NCBI RefSeq assembly: GCF_002205845.1
Contig: NZ_NISI01000002.1
Span: forward strand, 558,001 to 622,000
Direction: 5' to 3'
Length of the DNA: 64,000 bases
Source: Roseateles puraquae
Lineage (GTDB): Bacteria > Pseudomonadota > Gammaproteobacteria > Burkholderiales > Burkholderiaceae_C
Every line of letters begins with the position of its first letter. The first letter of the stretch is position 1. The translations under genes and the position numbers were made by a program. The notes under the pieces were generated by a model that saw only the letters and a program-made list of their open reading frames with translations, was not told the origin of the DNA and ran no database searches. Below are positions 50,488-57,320 of this stretch, piece by piece.

Positions 50488-50769
50488 CTAGTCTGGAGGG
50501 CGCCATGGAACCTCGGCAGCGCCGGGAGCGAAGTCGACACTCGCTATCAGCCAGGCCTTCGCAGCCAGCCTGATCTTGGGCGTAGTGCCGCCCATCGGGG
50601 CTGAGTGCGGTGCTGCGCAACTCTGGCAAGCGTCTGAGGCACAGTGAACCATGCCGTGGCATCCATGCACGCAGCAATCGCTGTATCGCGCCTTCGAATT
50701 CGCTGAGGACTGACCGACATAGGCCAGGCAGCCGACGAGCACGATGAGCAGAGCGAGCAGCTTGTTCAC
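50488..50769 (-). CDS. Exported small Cys/His-rich protein
   Basis: 93 residues from a GTG. The signal peptide is NKLLALLIVLVGCLAYVGQS. The mature region is dense in metal ligands: SDCCVHGCHGMVHCASDAC followed by QSCAAPHSAPMGG. The Pro-rich C-terminus is less convincing as a folded domain. It lies 46 bp upstream of the 42-residue Cys-rich gene, same direction, and ahead of the same terminator. A role in periplasmic metal capture is inferred from composition and neighbours. Confidence 0.6.
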   Translation of the reverse strand: MNKLLALLIVLVGCLAYVGQSSANSKARYSDCCVHGCHGMVHCASDACQSCAAPHSAPMGGTTPKIRLAAKAWLIASVDFAPGAAEVPWRPPD

Positions 50770-50844
50770 GGTCGAGATGATACCGAGCGCGAGTACCAGG
50801 CTGAAGCCGCACCGTCGCGTGCTCTGGCCGGACGGGCACGGTTC

Positions 50845-51060
50845 TCAGGTGGCCTCAAGCCCTTGGATCAGCGCTTCGATGGCTGACCTGCTGACAGGCT
50901 TGACCAGGTGCCCATCAAAGCCCGCCTGCTCGGAGGCCAGGCGATATTGCTCGCCTCCATAGCCGCTGACTGCGGCGATGGACGAGCGGGGATTCGGGCT
51001 GGCCGGGACCGAGGTCGTGCACGACGGCATCGGCGCTCGCACATGCCGCCAGGCTTGGTT
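50845..51060 (-). pseudogene. Receiver-domain (CheY-like) remnant
   Basis: The 3' end of a response-regulator receiver domain is recognisable: IAAVSGYGGEQYRLASEQAG then DGHLVKPVS (the beta4/beta5 Thr/Ser and Lys region). The phospho-acceptor strand (DAVVHDLG) appears one frame away, so a frameshift near 50990-51005 breaks the gene, and no upstream kinase part remains. Confidence 0.65.
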
Positions 51061-51157
51061 CTGCCGACCTGTTGCTGGGTCTGAGGCCTCCAGGTATCGA
51101 GAGCCCGCCTGGGCGAGGGACTCCGCGCCAGGCTGCACTCGCGAATAGGATGAAGCG

Positions 51158-51883
51158 ATGTGCAACCTGTACAACGTGTCGCCCAAGGGCGACGTGGCCA
51201 CCTTCATCGCGCGCCATGCGGCACGCTGGATGGTTCCTGACTACGAGCTGCGCACGGTTGGACCTAACCAGAACGGCCTCTACTTCCGCGCGAGCGGTGC
51301 GGAGGTGGTCGGCCAGGTGGGGCAGTGGGGCCTGATCCGGCCAGGCCAGCCCGACCGGCTGGACTTCCTGCCCAACAAAGTCCCGGGCAAGCGCGGCCGG
51401 CCGCGCTCGACGAACAACGCGCGGATTGAAACCGTGTCCACGCGGCCGACGTTCCGCGACGCCTGGCGAGCTGGCCGGCGCTGCCTGGTGCCGGCCAGCT
51501 GGTACCAGGAACCGAACTGGGAGACGGGCAAGAACATCTGGTGGCAGCTCAAACGAGCCGACGGCGACCCGTGGATGCTCGCTGGGCTGTGGTCGGAGTG
51601 GACCGACCCCAAGACCGGTGAGATCGTGCCGAACTTCACCATGATCACGACCAACTGCGACAGCCACCCGCTGCTCAACCGTCTGCACAAGCCTGACCCG
51701 GAGCTGCCGGCCGACAAGCAGGACAAGCGGTCGCTCGTGAACGTCGCGCCGTTCAGCTGGGAGCAGTGGCTACGGGGCACGGTCGAAGAGGCACTGCAGC
51801 TCGTTGTGCCGCCGCCGGTCGGGGAGTTCGACCTGGCGGATGCAGTTCGGACGGACCATGCGCTGGCGGCCCTCAAGAAGTAG
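51158..51883 (+). CDS. SOS response-associated peptidase family protein (SRAP/HMCES-YedK)
   Basis: 241-residue protein. The initiator Met is followed by the catalytic Cys2 (MCNLYNV), which forms a thiazolidine cross-link with abasic sites in single-stranded DNA. NNARIETV near residue 88 supplies the conserved Asn/Glu, and CLVPASWYQEPNW and HPLLNRLHKPDPEL (His in the active site) follow. It shields abasic sites during replication. Full length, transcribed alone. Confidence 0.93.
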   Translation: MCNLYNVSPKGDVATFIARHAARWMVPDYELRTVGPNQNGLYFRASGAEVVGQVGQWGLIRPGQPDRLDFLPNKVPGKRGRPRSTNNARIETVSTRPTFRDAWRAGRRCLVPASWYQEPNWETGKNIWWQLKRADGDPWMLAGLWSEWTDPKTGEIVPNFTMITTNCDSHPLLNRLHKPDPELPADKQDKRSLVNVAPFSWEQWLRGTVEEALQLVVPPPVGEFDLADAVRTDHALAALKK

Positions 51884-52139
51884 GGCTTGCAGGTCGGATT
51901 GAGCGGCCGTTCCATGCTTCGAGCAGCTGCTTTTCCCTCCCTCGGCAGACGGATCCGGCCGACGCCTCGATTAACGGAATGGGCCGGGAACCGGTCGTAC
52001 GGCGCAACGCTTAGCGACCGGGGCCGCTGCAAATCCGGCAACTAGCGGTGCGACGGCCGCTTAAGGCTGATCTGAGTCGTTCGCCTGTCGATACCTGAGC
52101 GGCAGCAGTCACCAAAACCGGTCGTTGACGGGGCCCGGG

Positions 52140-53228
52140 TCAGACGAGTTGGCGGGCACCTTCGAAGCCAACGTAAAGGCCAACAAGTAGGATCAACGCG
52201 CCAGAGAAGTACGGAGCCTTGCGCGCAAACTCGCCGAACCCGCTCCAGCGCTTCGACACGTGCTTGATGCTGAGGGCAGCCATTGCACCGGACGCCACCA
52301 TCGTCAGCGCCAGTCCGATGCTGAAACACAGCACCAGCGCGGCGCCTAGCGTGAACTGCTTCAACTGCAGACACAGCAACAGGACCGTGATCGAGGCCGG
52401 GCACGGAATGAGGCCGCCGGTGAGACCGAAGATGATGATCTGCGGCGTCGTGACCTCGCGGTTGGCAAATCGACGCTTGATGTCGTTGGCATGTGCCCGC
52501 TCGTGCGCATCCTGGTAATCCTGGTCGCCAACGTCGAGCCCCTCATGGTCATGCCCGTGCTCGGTGAACGCCAGGTCGAAGTCGTGGCGATGGCCTTCGT
52601 GTACCAGGCTCAGCCGCGCTTCGAATTCATGCGGCTCAGGAATCTCCTCGATGGACTCCAGATAGCCGTTGCCCGCTGAGAAGCGGAACGTCTGGCTGGC
52701 CCCGTCAGGACGGGTTGTCGTGACCTCAACCTCGCTGGCCGACCAGTGATGGCCGCTCTCGGTATGGAGGCGAAATCGCGGCGGCACGCCGGTCTCGAAG
52801 ACTTCCAGCCGGACCGTTCCGTGACCCGTGTCGACCCGCTTCGGCTCGTCATGATCATGAGGGTGGTCATGGTCATGTCCATGCCAATGCTGGTCGCGCC
52901 AGGTGCGCCACAGCATCCAGGCCGCAACGCCGACGATGAGTACGGCAGAGGCCACCTGGAAATACGGCTCCGTGGCCTCGGCGTTCCAGTGGCGGCCGAA
53001 GTAGAGGCCAGCGAGCGCGACCAGCCAGACGACGGCGGTGTGGGACACCGTCGCCGACAGCCCCAGCAGAACGGCCTGCGTCAGCGTGCCGCGGATGGCC
53101 ACGATGAAGGCGGCCATCATGGTCTTTGAATGACCAGGCTCCAGGCCATGAAGCGCGCCGAGCAAGATGGCGCTGGGCACGAAGAGCCAGGCATTGCCTT
53201 GCTGCAGAAGGGATGCGAAGTCGGTCAT
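52140..53228 (-). CDS. rcnA: Nickel/cobalt efflux protein RcnA (NicO family)
   Basis: 362-residue inner-membrane exporter. It has HGLEPGHSKTMMAAF near residue 27, about six to seven helices, and a central cytoplasmic/periplasmic loop rich in His and Asp (HWHGHDHDHPHDHDEP near 115, and EHGHDHEG near 225) for metal binding. The second conserved segment, GLTGGLIPCPASITVLLL, lies near 272. It lowers cytoplasmic Ni2+ and Co2+. Divergent from rcnR with twin operators in the 85-bp spacer. Confidence 0.93.
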   Translation of the reverse strand: MTDFASLLQQGNAWLFVPSAILLGALHGLEPGHSKTMMAAFIVAIRGTLTQAVLLGLSATVSHTAVVWLVALAGLYFGRHWNAEATEPYFQVASAVLIVGVAAWMLWRTWRDQHWHGHDHDHPHDHDEPKRVDTGHGTVRLEVFETGVPPRFRLHTESGHHWSASEVEVTTTRPDGASQTFRFSAGNGYLESIEEIPEPHEFEARLSLVHEGHRHDFDLAFTEHGHDHEGLDVGDQDYQDAHERAHANDIKRRFANREVTTPQIIIFGLTGGLIPCPASITVLLLCLQLKQFTLGAALVLCFSIGLALTMVASGAMAALSIKHVSKRWSGFGEFARKAPYFSGALILLVGLYVGFEGARQLV

Positions 53229-53255
53229 GAAATACGCCTGTTGATGAGTGCTTCT

Positions 53256-53297
53256 GGTACTCCACCCCAGTACCTTTAGGTACTCTACCCCAGTACC
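53256..53297. promoter_or_regulatory. Twin RcnR operator sites
   Basis: Two palindromic boxes, GGTACTCCACCCCAGTACC (53256-53274) and GGTACTCTACCCCAGTACC (53279-53297), are repeated with a 23-bp period between divergent rcnA and rcnR. On the other strand they read TACT-GGGG...-AGTA, matching the known RcnR TACT-G-tract-AGTA operator. Confidence 0.9.
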
Positions 53298-53313
53298 CTG
53301 ATAAAGTCAGTCC

Positions 53314-53595
53314 ATGTCCCACACAGTCACCGGTCAAAAGAGTCTTCTTGCACGCGTGCGCCGCATCAAAGGCCAGGCTGACGGCCTCGAACGCCTCATC
53401 GAGGCCGGGGAGGACCTGGATTGCGGCAAGGTGCTGCAGCAGATCGCAGCCATCCGAGGAGCGGTTGCAGGCTTGATGGCAGAAGTTCTGGAAGGCCATC
53501 TGCGCGAGCATGTGGCGGCAGAGCACATCACGCCCGAGCAGCGTCAGGAAGAAATCGAAGAAGTCGTCTCCGTGCTTCGCACCTACCTGAAGTAG
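53314..53595 (+). CDS. rcnR: Ni/Co-responsive repressor RcnR
   Basis: 93-residue all-helical member of the CsoR/RcnR family. The metal-site residues follow the RcnR pattern: His3 (MSHT), Cys37, His62 and His66 (EGHLREH), offset by two from E. coli RcnR (3, 35, 60, 64). QQIAAIRGAVAGLMAEV is the family core. The apo-protein should repress rcnA and itself via the adjacent twin operators, releasing with Ni2+ or Co2+. Confidence 0.93.
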   Translation: MSHTVTGQKSLLARVRRIKGQADGLERLIEAGEDLDCGKVLQQIAAIRGAVAGLMAEVLEGHLREHVAAEHITPEQRQEEIEEVVSVLRTYLK

Positions 53596-53647
53596 CGCTG
53601 ACCTGCTCCGGGCTCCTTGAGTCCAACGTCAAGCGATAATCCCGCCG

Positions 53648-53795
53648 TCATTGGGGAGTAGCCGCTCTTCGCTCGAAGAGGCTGACGTCAACACACTTGG
53701 CCCGCAGGCCGTGGCGTCAGCAGTTTCCCGACCTGGCAAGACCTTTGACCACTTCGCCTCCGCACTGGCCGGGGAAGCGATGTGGTCATTCGTCT
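53648..53795 (+). ncRNA. yybP-ykoY manganese riboswitch
   Basis: The leader of the GDT1-type gene contains the family's conserved blocks in order: TTGGGGAGTAGCC at its 5' end, a variable hairpin (CGCTCTTCGCTCGAAGAGG), GTCAACA near 53688, the central GACCTGGCAAGACCTTTGACC, and the closing GCCGGGGAAGC near 53770. This class binds Mn2+ and activates expression of Mn exporters. The boundaries are approximate. Confidence 0.88.
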
Positions 53796-53817
53796 GTGAG
53801 CCGGCCGTGGAACATTC

Positions 53818-54396
53818 GTGGAAGCACTCTTCGTCTCAACTGGTGTCGTCGCTCTCGCCGAGATTGGCGACAAGACCCAACTCCTCGCCTTCATCCTGGC
53901 CGCACGGTTCAAGAAGCCGTGGCCCATCATTGCCGGCATCCTGTGCGCCACCATCGTGAATCACGGGTTCGCCGGCGCCTTGGGTGCCTGGATCACCTCA
54001 GCAGTCTCCCCTGAAATCCTCCGCTGGGTGCTGGGGGCCTCGTTCATCGGCATGGCCATCTGGACCCTGATCCCCGACAAGATCGAGGAGGAAGAGACGC
54101 AGGTTGCCAAGCGCTTCGGCGTCTTCGGCGCGACGCTGATGACCTTCTTCCTGGCCGAGATGGGCGACAAGACGCAGATCGCCACCGTGGCTCTGGCGGC
54201 TCACTATGCCAACCCGGTCTGGGTGGTCGTCGGAACGACACTGGGCATGCTCCTGGCGGACGTGCCGGCCGTGTTCATCGGCGACAAGCTTGCGAACCGC
54301 ATTCCGATGAAGCTGGTGCACACCATCGCTGCGGGAATCTTCGCCGTGCTGGGCGTCGCGACGCTTCTGGGCGCGGGATCAGGCCTCGGCTTCTGA
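53818..54396 (+). CDS. GDT1/TMEM165 (UPF0016) family manganese exporter
   Basis: 192-residue six-helix membrane protein from a GTG start. It carries the two family signature repeats EIGDKTQ (near residue 15) and EMGDKTQ (near 117) in two homologous halves separated by a charged loop (DKIEEEETQVAKR). Bacterial relatives (MneA-type) export Mn2+. A Mn2+-sensing riboswitch directly upstream supports this role and its induction by excess manganese. Confidence 0.92.
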   Translation: MEALFVSTGVVALAEIGDKTQLLAFILAARFKKPWPIIAGILCATIVNHGFAGALGAWITSAVSPEILRWVLGASFIGMAIWTLIPDKIEEEETQVAKRFGVFGATLMTFFLAEMGDKTQIATVALAAHYANPVWVVVGTTLGMLLADVPAVFIGDKLANRIPMKLVHTIAAGIFAVLGVATLLGAGSGLGF

Positions 54397-54473
54397 AGTG
54401 CTCCCCAAGCGCCCTTGAGTGCCAGCACAGTTTCTGAACTGGCGTCGATGCCGAAGCAGCGATCGAAGCGCCA

Positions 54474-54743
54474 TCAGAGGTACTTCGAGATGGCCTTGAA
54501 CTCCTGGATGGCGTCCCGGGCGCTTTGCTTGCCCTCGTGCACGGCCTTGTCCAGGCAATGGTCGATGTGGTCGTGAATCAATGCCCGCTTGGCATTGGTG
54601 ATCGCGCTCTCCACGGCCTGCAGTTGCTGGGCGATGTCGAGGCAGCTGCGCTCCTCCTCCAGCATGGTGACGATGCTCTTCAGATGCCCCTGAGCCCGCT
54701 TGAGGCGCTTGAGTACATCGGGATGCGTAGTGTGAATCGTCAT
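54474..54743 (-). CDS. CsoR-family copper-type metal-sensing repressor
   Basis: 89 residues from MTIHTTHPDVLKRL. The ligand pattern is Cys34, His59 and Cys63 (C-x24-H-x3-C), the Cu(I)-CsoR fingerprint, unlike the His3/Cys/His/His set of RcnR encoded nearby. The core RLKRAQGHLKSIVTML and AKRALIHDHIDHCL are typical. A palindrome lies 8 bp upstream of its start codon. It may control itself and genes on the other side; the target and metal (Cu versus Ni in NreA-like relatives) are inferred. Confidence 0.85.
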   Translation of the reverse strand: MTIHTTHPDVLKRLKRAQGHLKSIVTMLEEERSCLDIAQQLQAVESAITNAKRALIHDHIDHCLDKAVHEGKQSARDAIQEFKAISKYL

Positions 54744-54751
54744 GATTCGCA

Positions 54752-54771
54752 TCCTATCCGGGAGGATAGGA
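54752..54771. promoter_or_regulatory. Palindromic operator of the CsoR-type repressor
   Basis: A perfect inverted repeat TCCTATCC-GGGA-GGATAGGA lies immediately upstream of the repressor start. CsoR-family tetramers bind G-tract palindromes of this kind, so autoregulation is expected. Confidence 0.75.
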
Positions 54772-55058
54772 AATTTCGTTGACATGGTTGATTTTGCAAT
54801 GCAACAATTTCGGCATTCCCACTTCGGAGCCCAGTGCGTGGACAGTGCCAGTTGTTGCAGCGATTCCGTGCGTGCCGTGATGGCCGCCGCCTGCCAGGCC
54901 TTCTGACGCCCGCTCCGGGCTGCTGGCCTCGCAGGCCGTAGCCCTCGCTATCCCTCCAGTTCGCGAATCGCCTCATGGCGAGGCAGTGGCCTATTGGCCA
55001 GGGCGTCCCATGGTCGCTCACCGTCCGCAGCACGCCTCCAACGTCCAGGAGAGCCGTG

Positions 55059-55229
55059 ATGCGCAAACCTATTCCTGCCGATCCCGTGTATATGCCGTCG
55101 TGCCCGGTCACGACGCTGCGCCGCCCCCAGGCCCGCCATCTCGGCCTTGCCGAGCGCGTGGCGGCGCTGGACCGGCTAACCGCCTGGCCCACTCTGCGGC
55201 TGCGCTGCGCCCTGCGCAGGCCCGGCTGA
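55059..55229 (+). CDS. Leader mini-ORF 1 (Pro-rich start)
   Basis: 56 codons with an AGGAGAG ribosome site 5 bp before the ATG. The start MRKPIPADPVYMPSCP is Pro-dense; the remainder is Arg/Leu-rich and not obviously folded. It is the first of three mini-ORFs, each with its own strong ribosome site, in the long leader of the NRAMP-like gene. It may work by ribosome pausing rather than through its product. Confidence 0.45.
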   Translation: MRKPIPADPVYMPSCPVTTLRRPQARHLGLAERVAALDRLTAWPTLRLRCALRRPG

Positions 55230-55258
55230 ACTCCAACCCCTCTAACCCAGGAGCTGCC

Positions 55259-55360
55259 ATGGACCCCGACCCTAGTTGGCGCCGCTGCGCGCCACCTCGT
55301 CTTGCACTTTCCACTTGTTTTCACAACCCGGCAAAGCCGTGGAGGACTGCTCTCGCCTGA
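55259..55360 (+). CDS. Leader mini-ORF 2 (MDPDP, MgtL-like)
   Basis: 33 codons with AGGAG before the ATG. It begins MDPDPSWRRCAPPRL, closely like the E. coli MgtL leader (MEPDPTPLPRRRLKLF), in which the acidic/Pro start destabilises the translating ribosome at low Mg2+ and switches on mgtA. Here it precedes an NRAMP-like/MgtC gene group. Functional analogy is inferred. Confidence 0.6.
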   Translation: MDPDPSWRRCAPPRLALSTCFHNPAKPWRTALA

Positions 55361-55401
55361 GCGCGACGACGGTGTCTCCGCGCCTGCCGCAGGAGATACC
55401 G

Positions 55402-55539
55402 ATGACCCTCAAGTTCCGCTCGCTGGCAGCAGCCAGCTTCATGGGCCGCCTGCTCCGGCGTGCTCTTCGCCCGGCAGTCCAGCACCCGCAGCATCAGGCC
55501 TTCGGCTTGCTCGTCGCCGGCCCCGGTGCAGAGCGCTGA
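55402..55539 (+). CDS. Leader mini-ORF 3
   Basis: 45 codons with AGGAGAT 6 bp before the ATG, ending 22 bp before the NRAMP-like start. MTLKFRSLAAASFMGRLLRR is a basic, partly hydrophobic helix. It may couple translation into the transporter gene or act as a sensor peptide. Confidence 0.45.
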   Translation: MTLKFRSLAAASFMGRLLRRALRPAVQHPQHQAFGLLVAGPGAER

Positions 55540-55561
55540 ACGCGCCGCGAGGAGGATTCCC

Positions 55562-57235
55562 ATGAATTCCACAAACCTGCTCAACGCGGCGCCTGTGCCG
55601 CCGCACGCCGGCGCAGCACTGGATACGGCGCATGTCGGCAACATCCGAGGCGCGCTCGGAACCATCAAGCTCGGTGAAGCCAGCCACGAGCGCGGCCTGT
55701 TGCGACGCCTCAAGACGCTGCTGGCCATCCTGGGGCCGGGCCTCATCGTGATGGTCGGGGACAACGACGCGGGAGCGTTCTCAACCTATGCACAGGTGGG
55801 GCAGAACTACGGCACCACCTTGCTCTGGACGCTCGCGCTGCTGATCCCGGTGCTCTATGTGAACCAGGAAATGGTGCTGCGCCTGGGCGCGGTGACGGGG
55901 GTGGGCCACGCGCGCCTGATCCTCGAGCGCTTCGGCAAGTTCTGGGGCGCCTTCAGCGTCGTCGATCTGTTCCTGCTGAATGCGTTGACCATCGTCACCG
56001 AGTTCATCGGCATCGCGCTCGGCCTGGACTATCTGGGCATTCCGCGGATCCCGGGCGTCGGCATCGCCGCGGTGTTGGTCATGATGGCGGCGAGCACCGG
56101 AGACTTCCGTCGATTCGAGCGCTTTGCGCTGATCCTGGTGCTGGGCAGCCTCTTGTTGTTGCCACTGTTCGTCATGGTGCATCCCCCGATGGGACAGTTG
56201 GTGCACGACTTCAGTACGGTGCGGATGCCCAAGGAGGGCAAGCTCAGCGACGTGATGTTGCTCATCATCGGCATCGTGGGCACGACGATCGCGCCGTGGC
56301 AGCTGTTTTTCCAGCAGAGCTATGTGATCGACAAGCGCATCACGCCTCGCTTCATCCGCTACGAGCGTCTCGACCTTTGGCTGGGCATCGTGCTGGTGGT
56401 GCTGGGGGCGGTCGCCTTGATCAGTCTCGTGGCCCATTGCTTTGCTGGCAAGCCAGAATTCAGCCAATACACCGACGCTCTGGGCGTCGCCAGGGGCCTG
56501 GGTCAGTACCACGGCCATGGAGCCGGAACGCTGTTTGCTCTTGCGTTGATCGATGCCAGCGTGATCGGCGCAGCGGCGGTGTCGCTGTCCACTGCCTACG
56601 CAGTGGGTGACGTGCTGTCGGTGAATCATTCCCTGCATCGCAAGCCTAGCGAGGCCAAGGGCTTTTATCTCGTCTACTGCGGGCTGATCGTGCTGGCCGC
56701 AGCCCTGGTACTGCTGCCCGGCGTCCCGCTCGGGCTGCTGACCAACGCGGTGCAGACCCTGGCCGGCGTGCTGCTGCCCAGCGCCTCGGTCTTCCTGCTG
56801 CTGCTGTGCAACGACCGCCAGGTGCTGGGCCCGTGGGTCAATGGCCGCTGGACCAACGCCTTCACGTCCGCCGTGGTGGCGGTGCTGGTGATTCTGTCGA
56901 CCGTGCTGACGGCCGCAGTCATCTTCCCCGACATCGGCGAGGACCAGATCGTCACGATCCTGGTCGGCGGCGGCCTGCTGGCCACGCTGATCGGCCTGGC
57001 GACCTTGGCCACGCGGGCCTATCGCGCGGCCGTCAGGCCCCGGCCGCAGCACCATGGGCGGGACTTCAGCACGCGGCAGATGGAGCAGTGGCGTATGCCG
57101 CCTCTGCATCTGCTGAAGCCGGCCCGGCTCACTCCATCAACGCGGCTCTGGATGGGGGTGCTGCGCTTTTATCTGGTGCTGGCAGTCGCGATGGTTGCCG
57201 TGCGCGTCCTGCAACTGGCCTTTGCCCCGGCCTGA
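55562..57235 (+). CDS. NRAMP-family divalent-metal transporter (NRMT-like)
   Basis: 557-residue inner-membrane protein with about eleven helices of the NRAMP fold and AGGAGG ahead of its ATG. The metal-site motifs differ from Mn/Fe transporters: helix 1 reads GDNDAGAFSTY instead of DPGN, and helix 6 has IAPWQLFFQQS instead of the MPH motif. Such changes occur in NRAMP-related Mg2+ transporters. With a MgtL-like leader upstream and mgtC downstream, Mg2+ (possibly Mn2+) uptake is the likely role. The C-terminal 60 residues form a longer cytoplasmic tail than MntH. Confidence 0.85.
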   Translation: MNSTNLLNAAPVPPHAGAALDTAHVGNIRGALGTIKLGEASHERGLLRRLKTLLAILGPGLIVMVGDNDAGAFSTYAQVGQNYGTTLLWTLALLIPVLYVNQEMVLRLGAVTGVGHARLILERFGKFWGAFSVVDLFLLNALTIVTEFIGIALGLDYLGIPRIPGVGIAAVLVMMAASTGDFRRFERFALILVLGSLLLLPLFVMVHPPMGQLVHDFSTVRMPKEGKLSDVMLLIIGIVGTTIAPWQLFFQQSYVIDKRITPRFIRYERLDLWLGIVLVVLGAVALISLVAHCFAGKPEFSQYTDALGVARGLGQYHGHGAGTLFALALIDASVIGAAAVSLSTAYAVGDVLSVNHSLHRKPSEAKGFYLVYCGLIVLAAALVLLPGVPLGLLTNAVQTLAGVLLPSASVFLLLLCNDRQVLGPWVNGRWTNAFTSAVVAVLVILSTVLTAAVIFPDIGEDQIVTILVGGGLLATLIGLATLATRAYRAAVRPRPQHHGRDFSTRQMEQWRMPPLHLLKPARLTPSTRLWMGVLRFYLVLAVAMVAVRVLQLAFAPA

Positions 57236-57265
57236 CTCACGCACTCAGCGGTGATTCACGCCCGA

Positions 57266-57286
57266 TGCGGACTCTCGCAGTCCGCA
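57266..57286 (+). other. Intercistronic hairpin between NRAMP and porin genes
   Basis: Perfect 8-bp stem TGCGGACT/AGTCCGCA with a 5-base loop; an A-run rather than a T-run follows. It could adjust or protect the downstream transcript rather than terminate. Confidence 0.5.
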
Positions 57287-57320
57287 GAGATTTGCCACAA
57301 AAAAATTTTGAATTGAAGAA

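Noticed and set aside
55781-57109. Long minus-strand frame opposite the NRAMP-like gene
   Set aside because: The Gln/His/Arg-rich antisense product has no motif; the plus strand encodes a full transporter.
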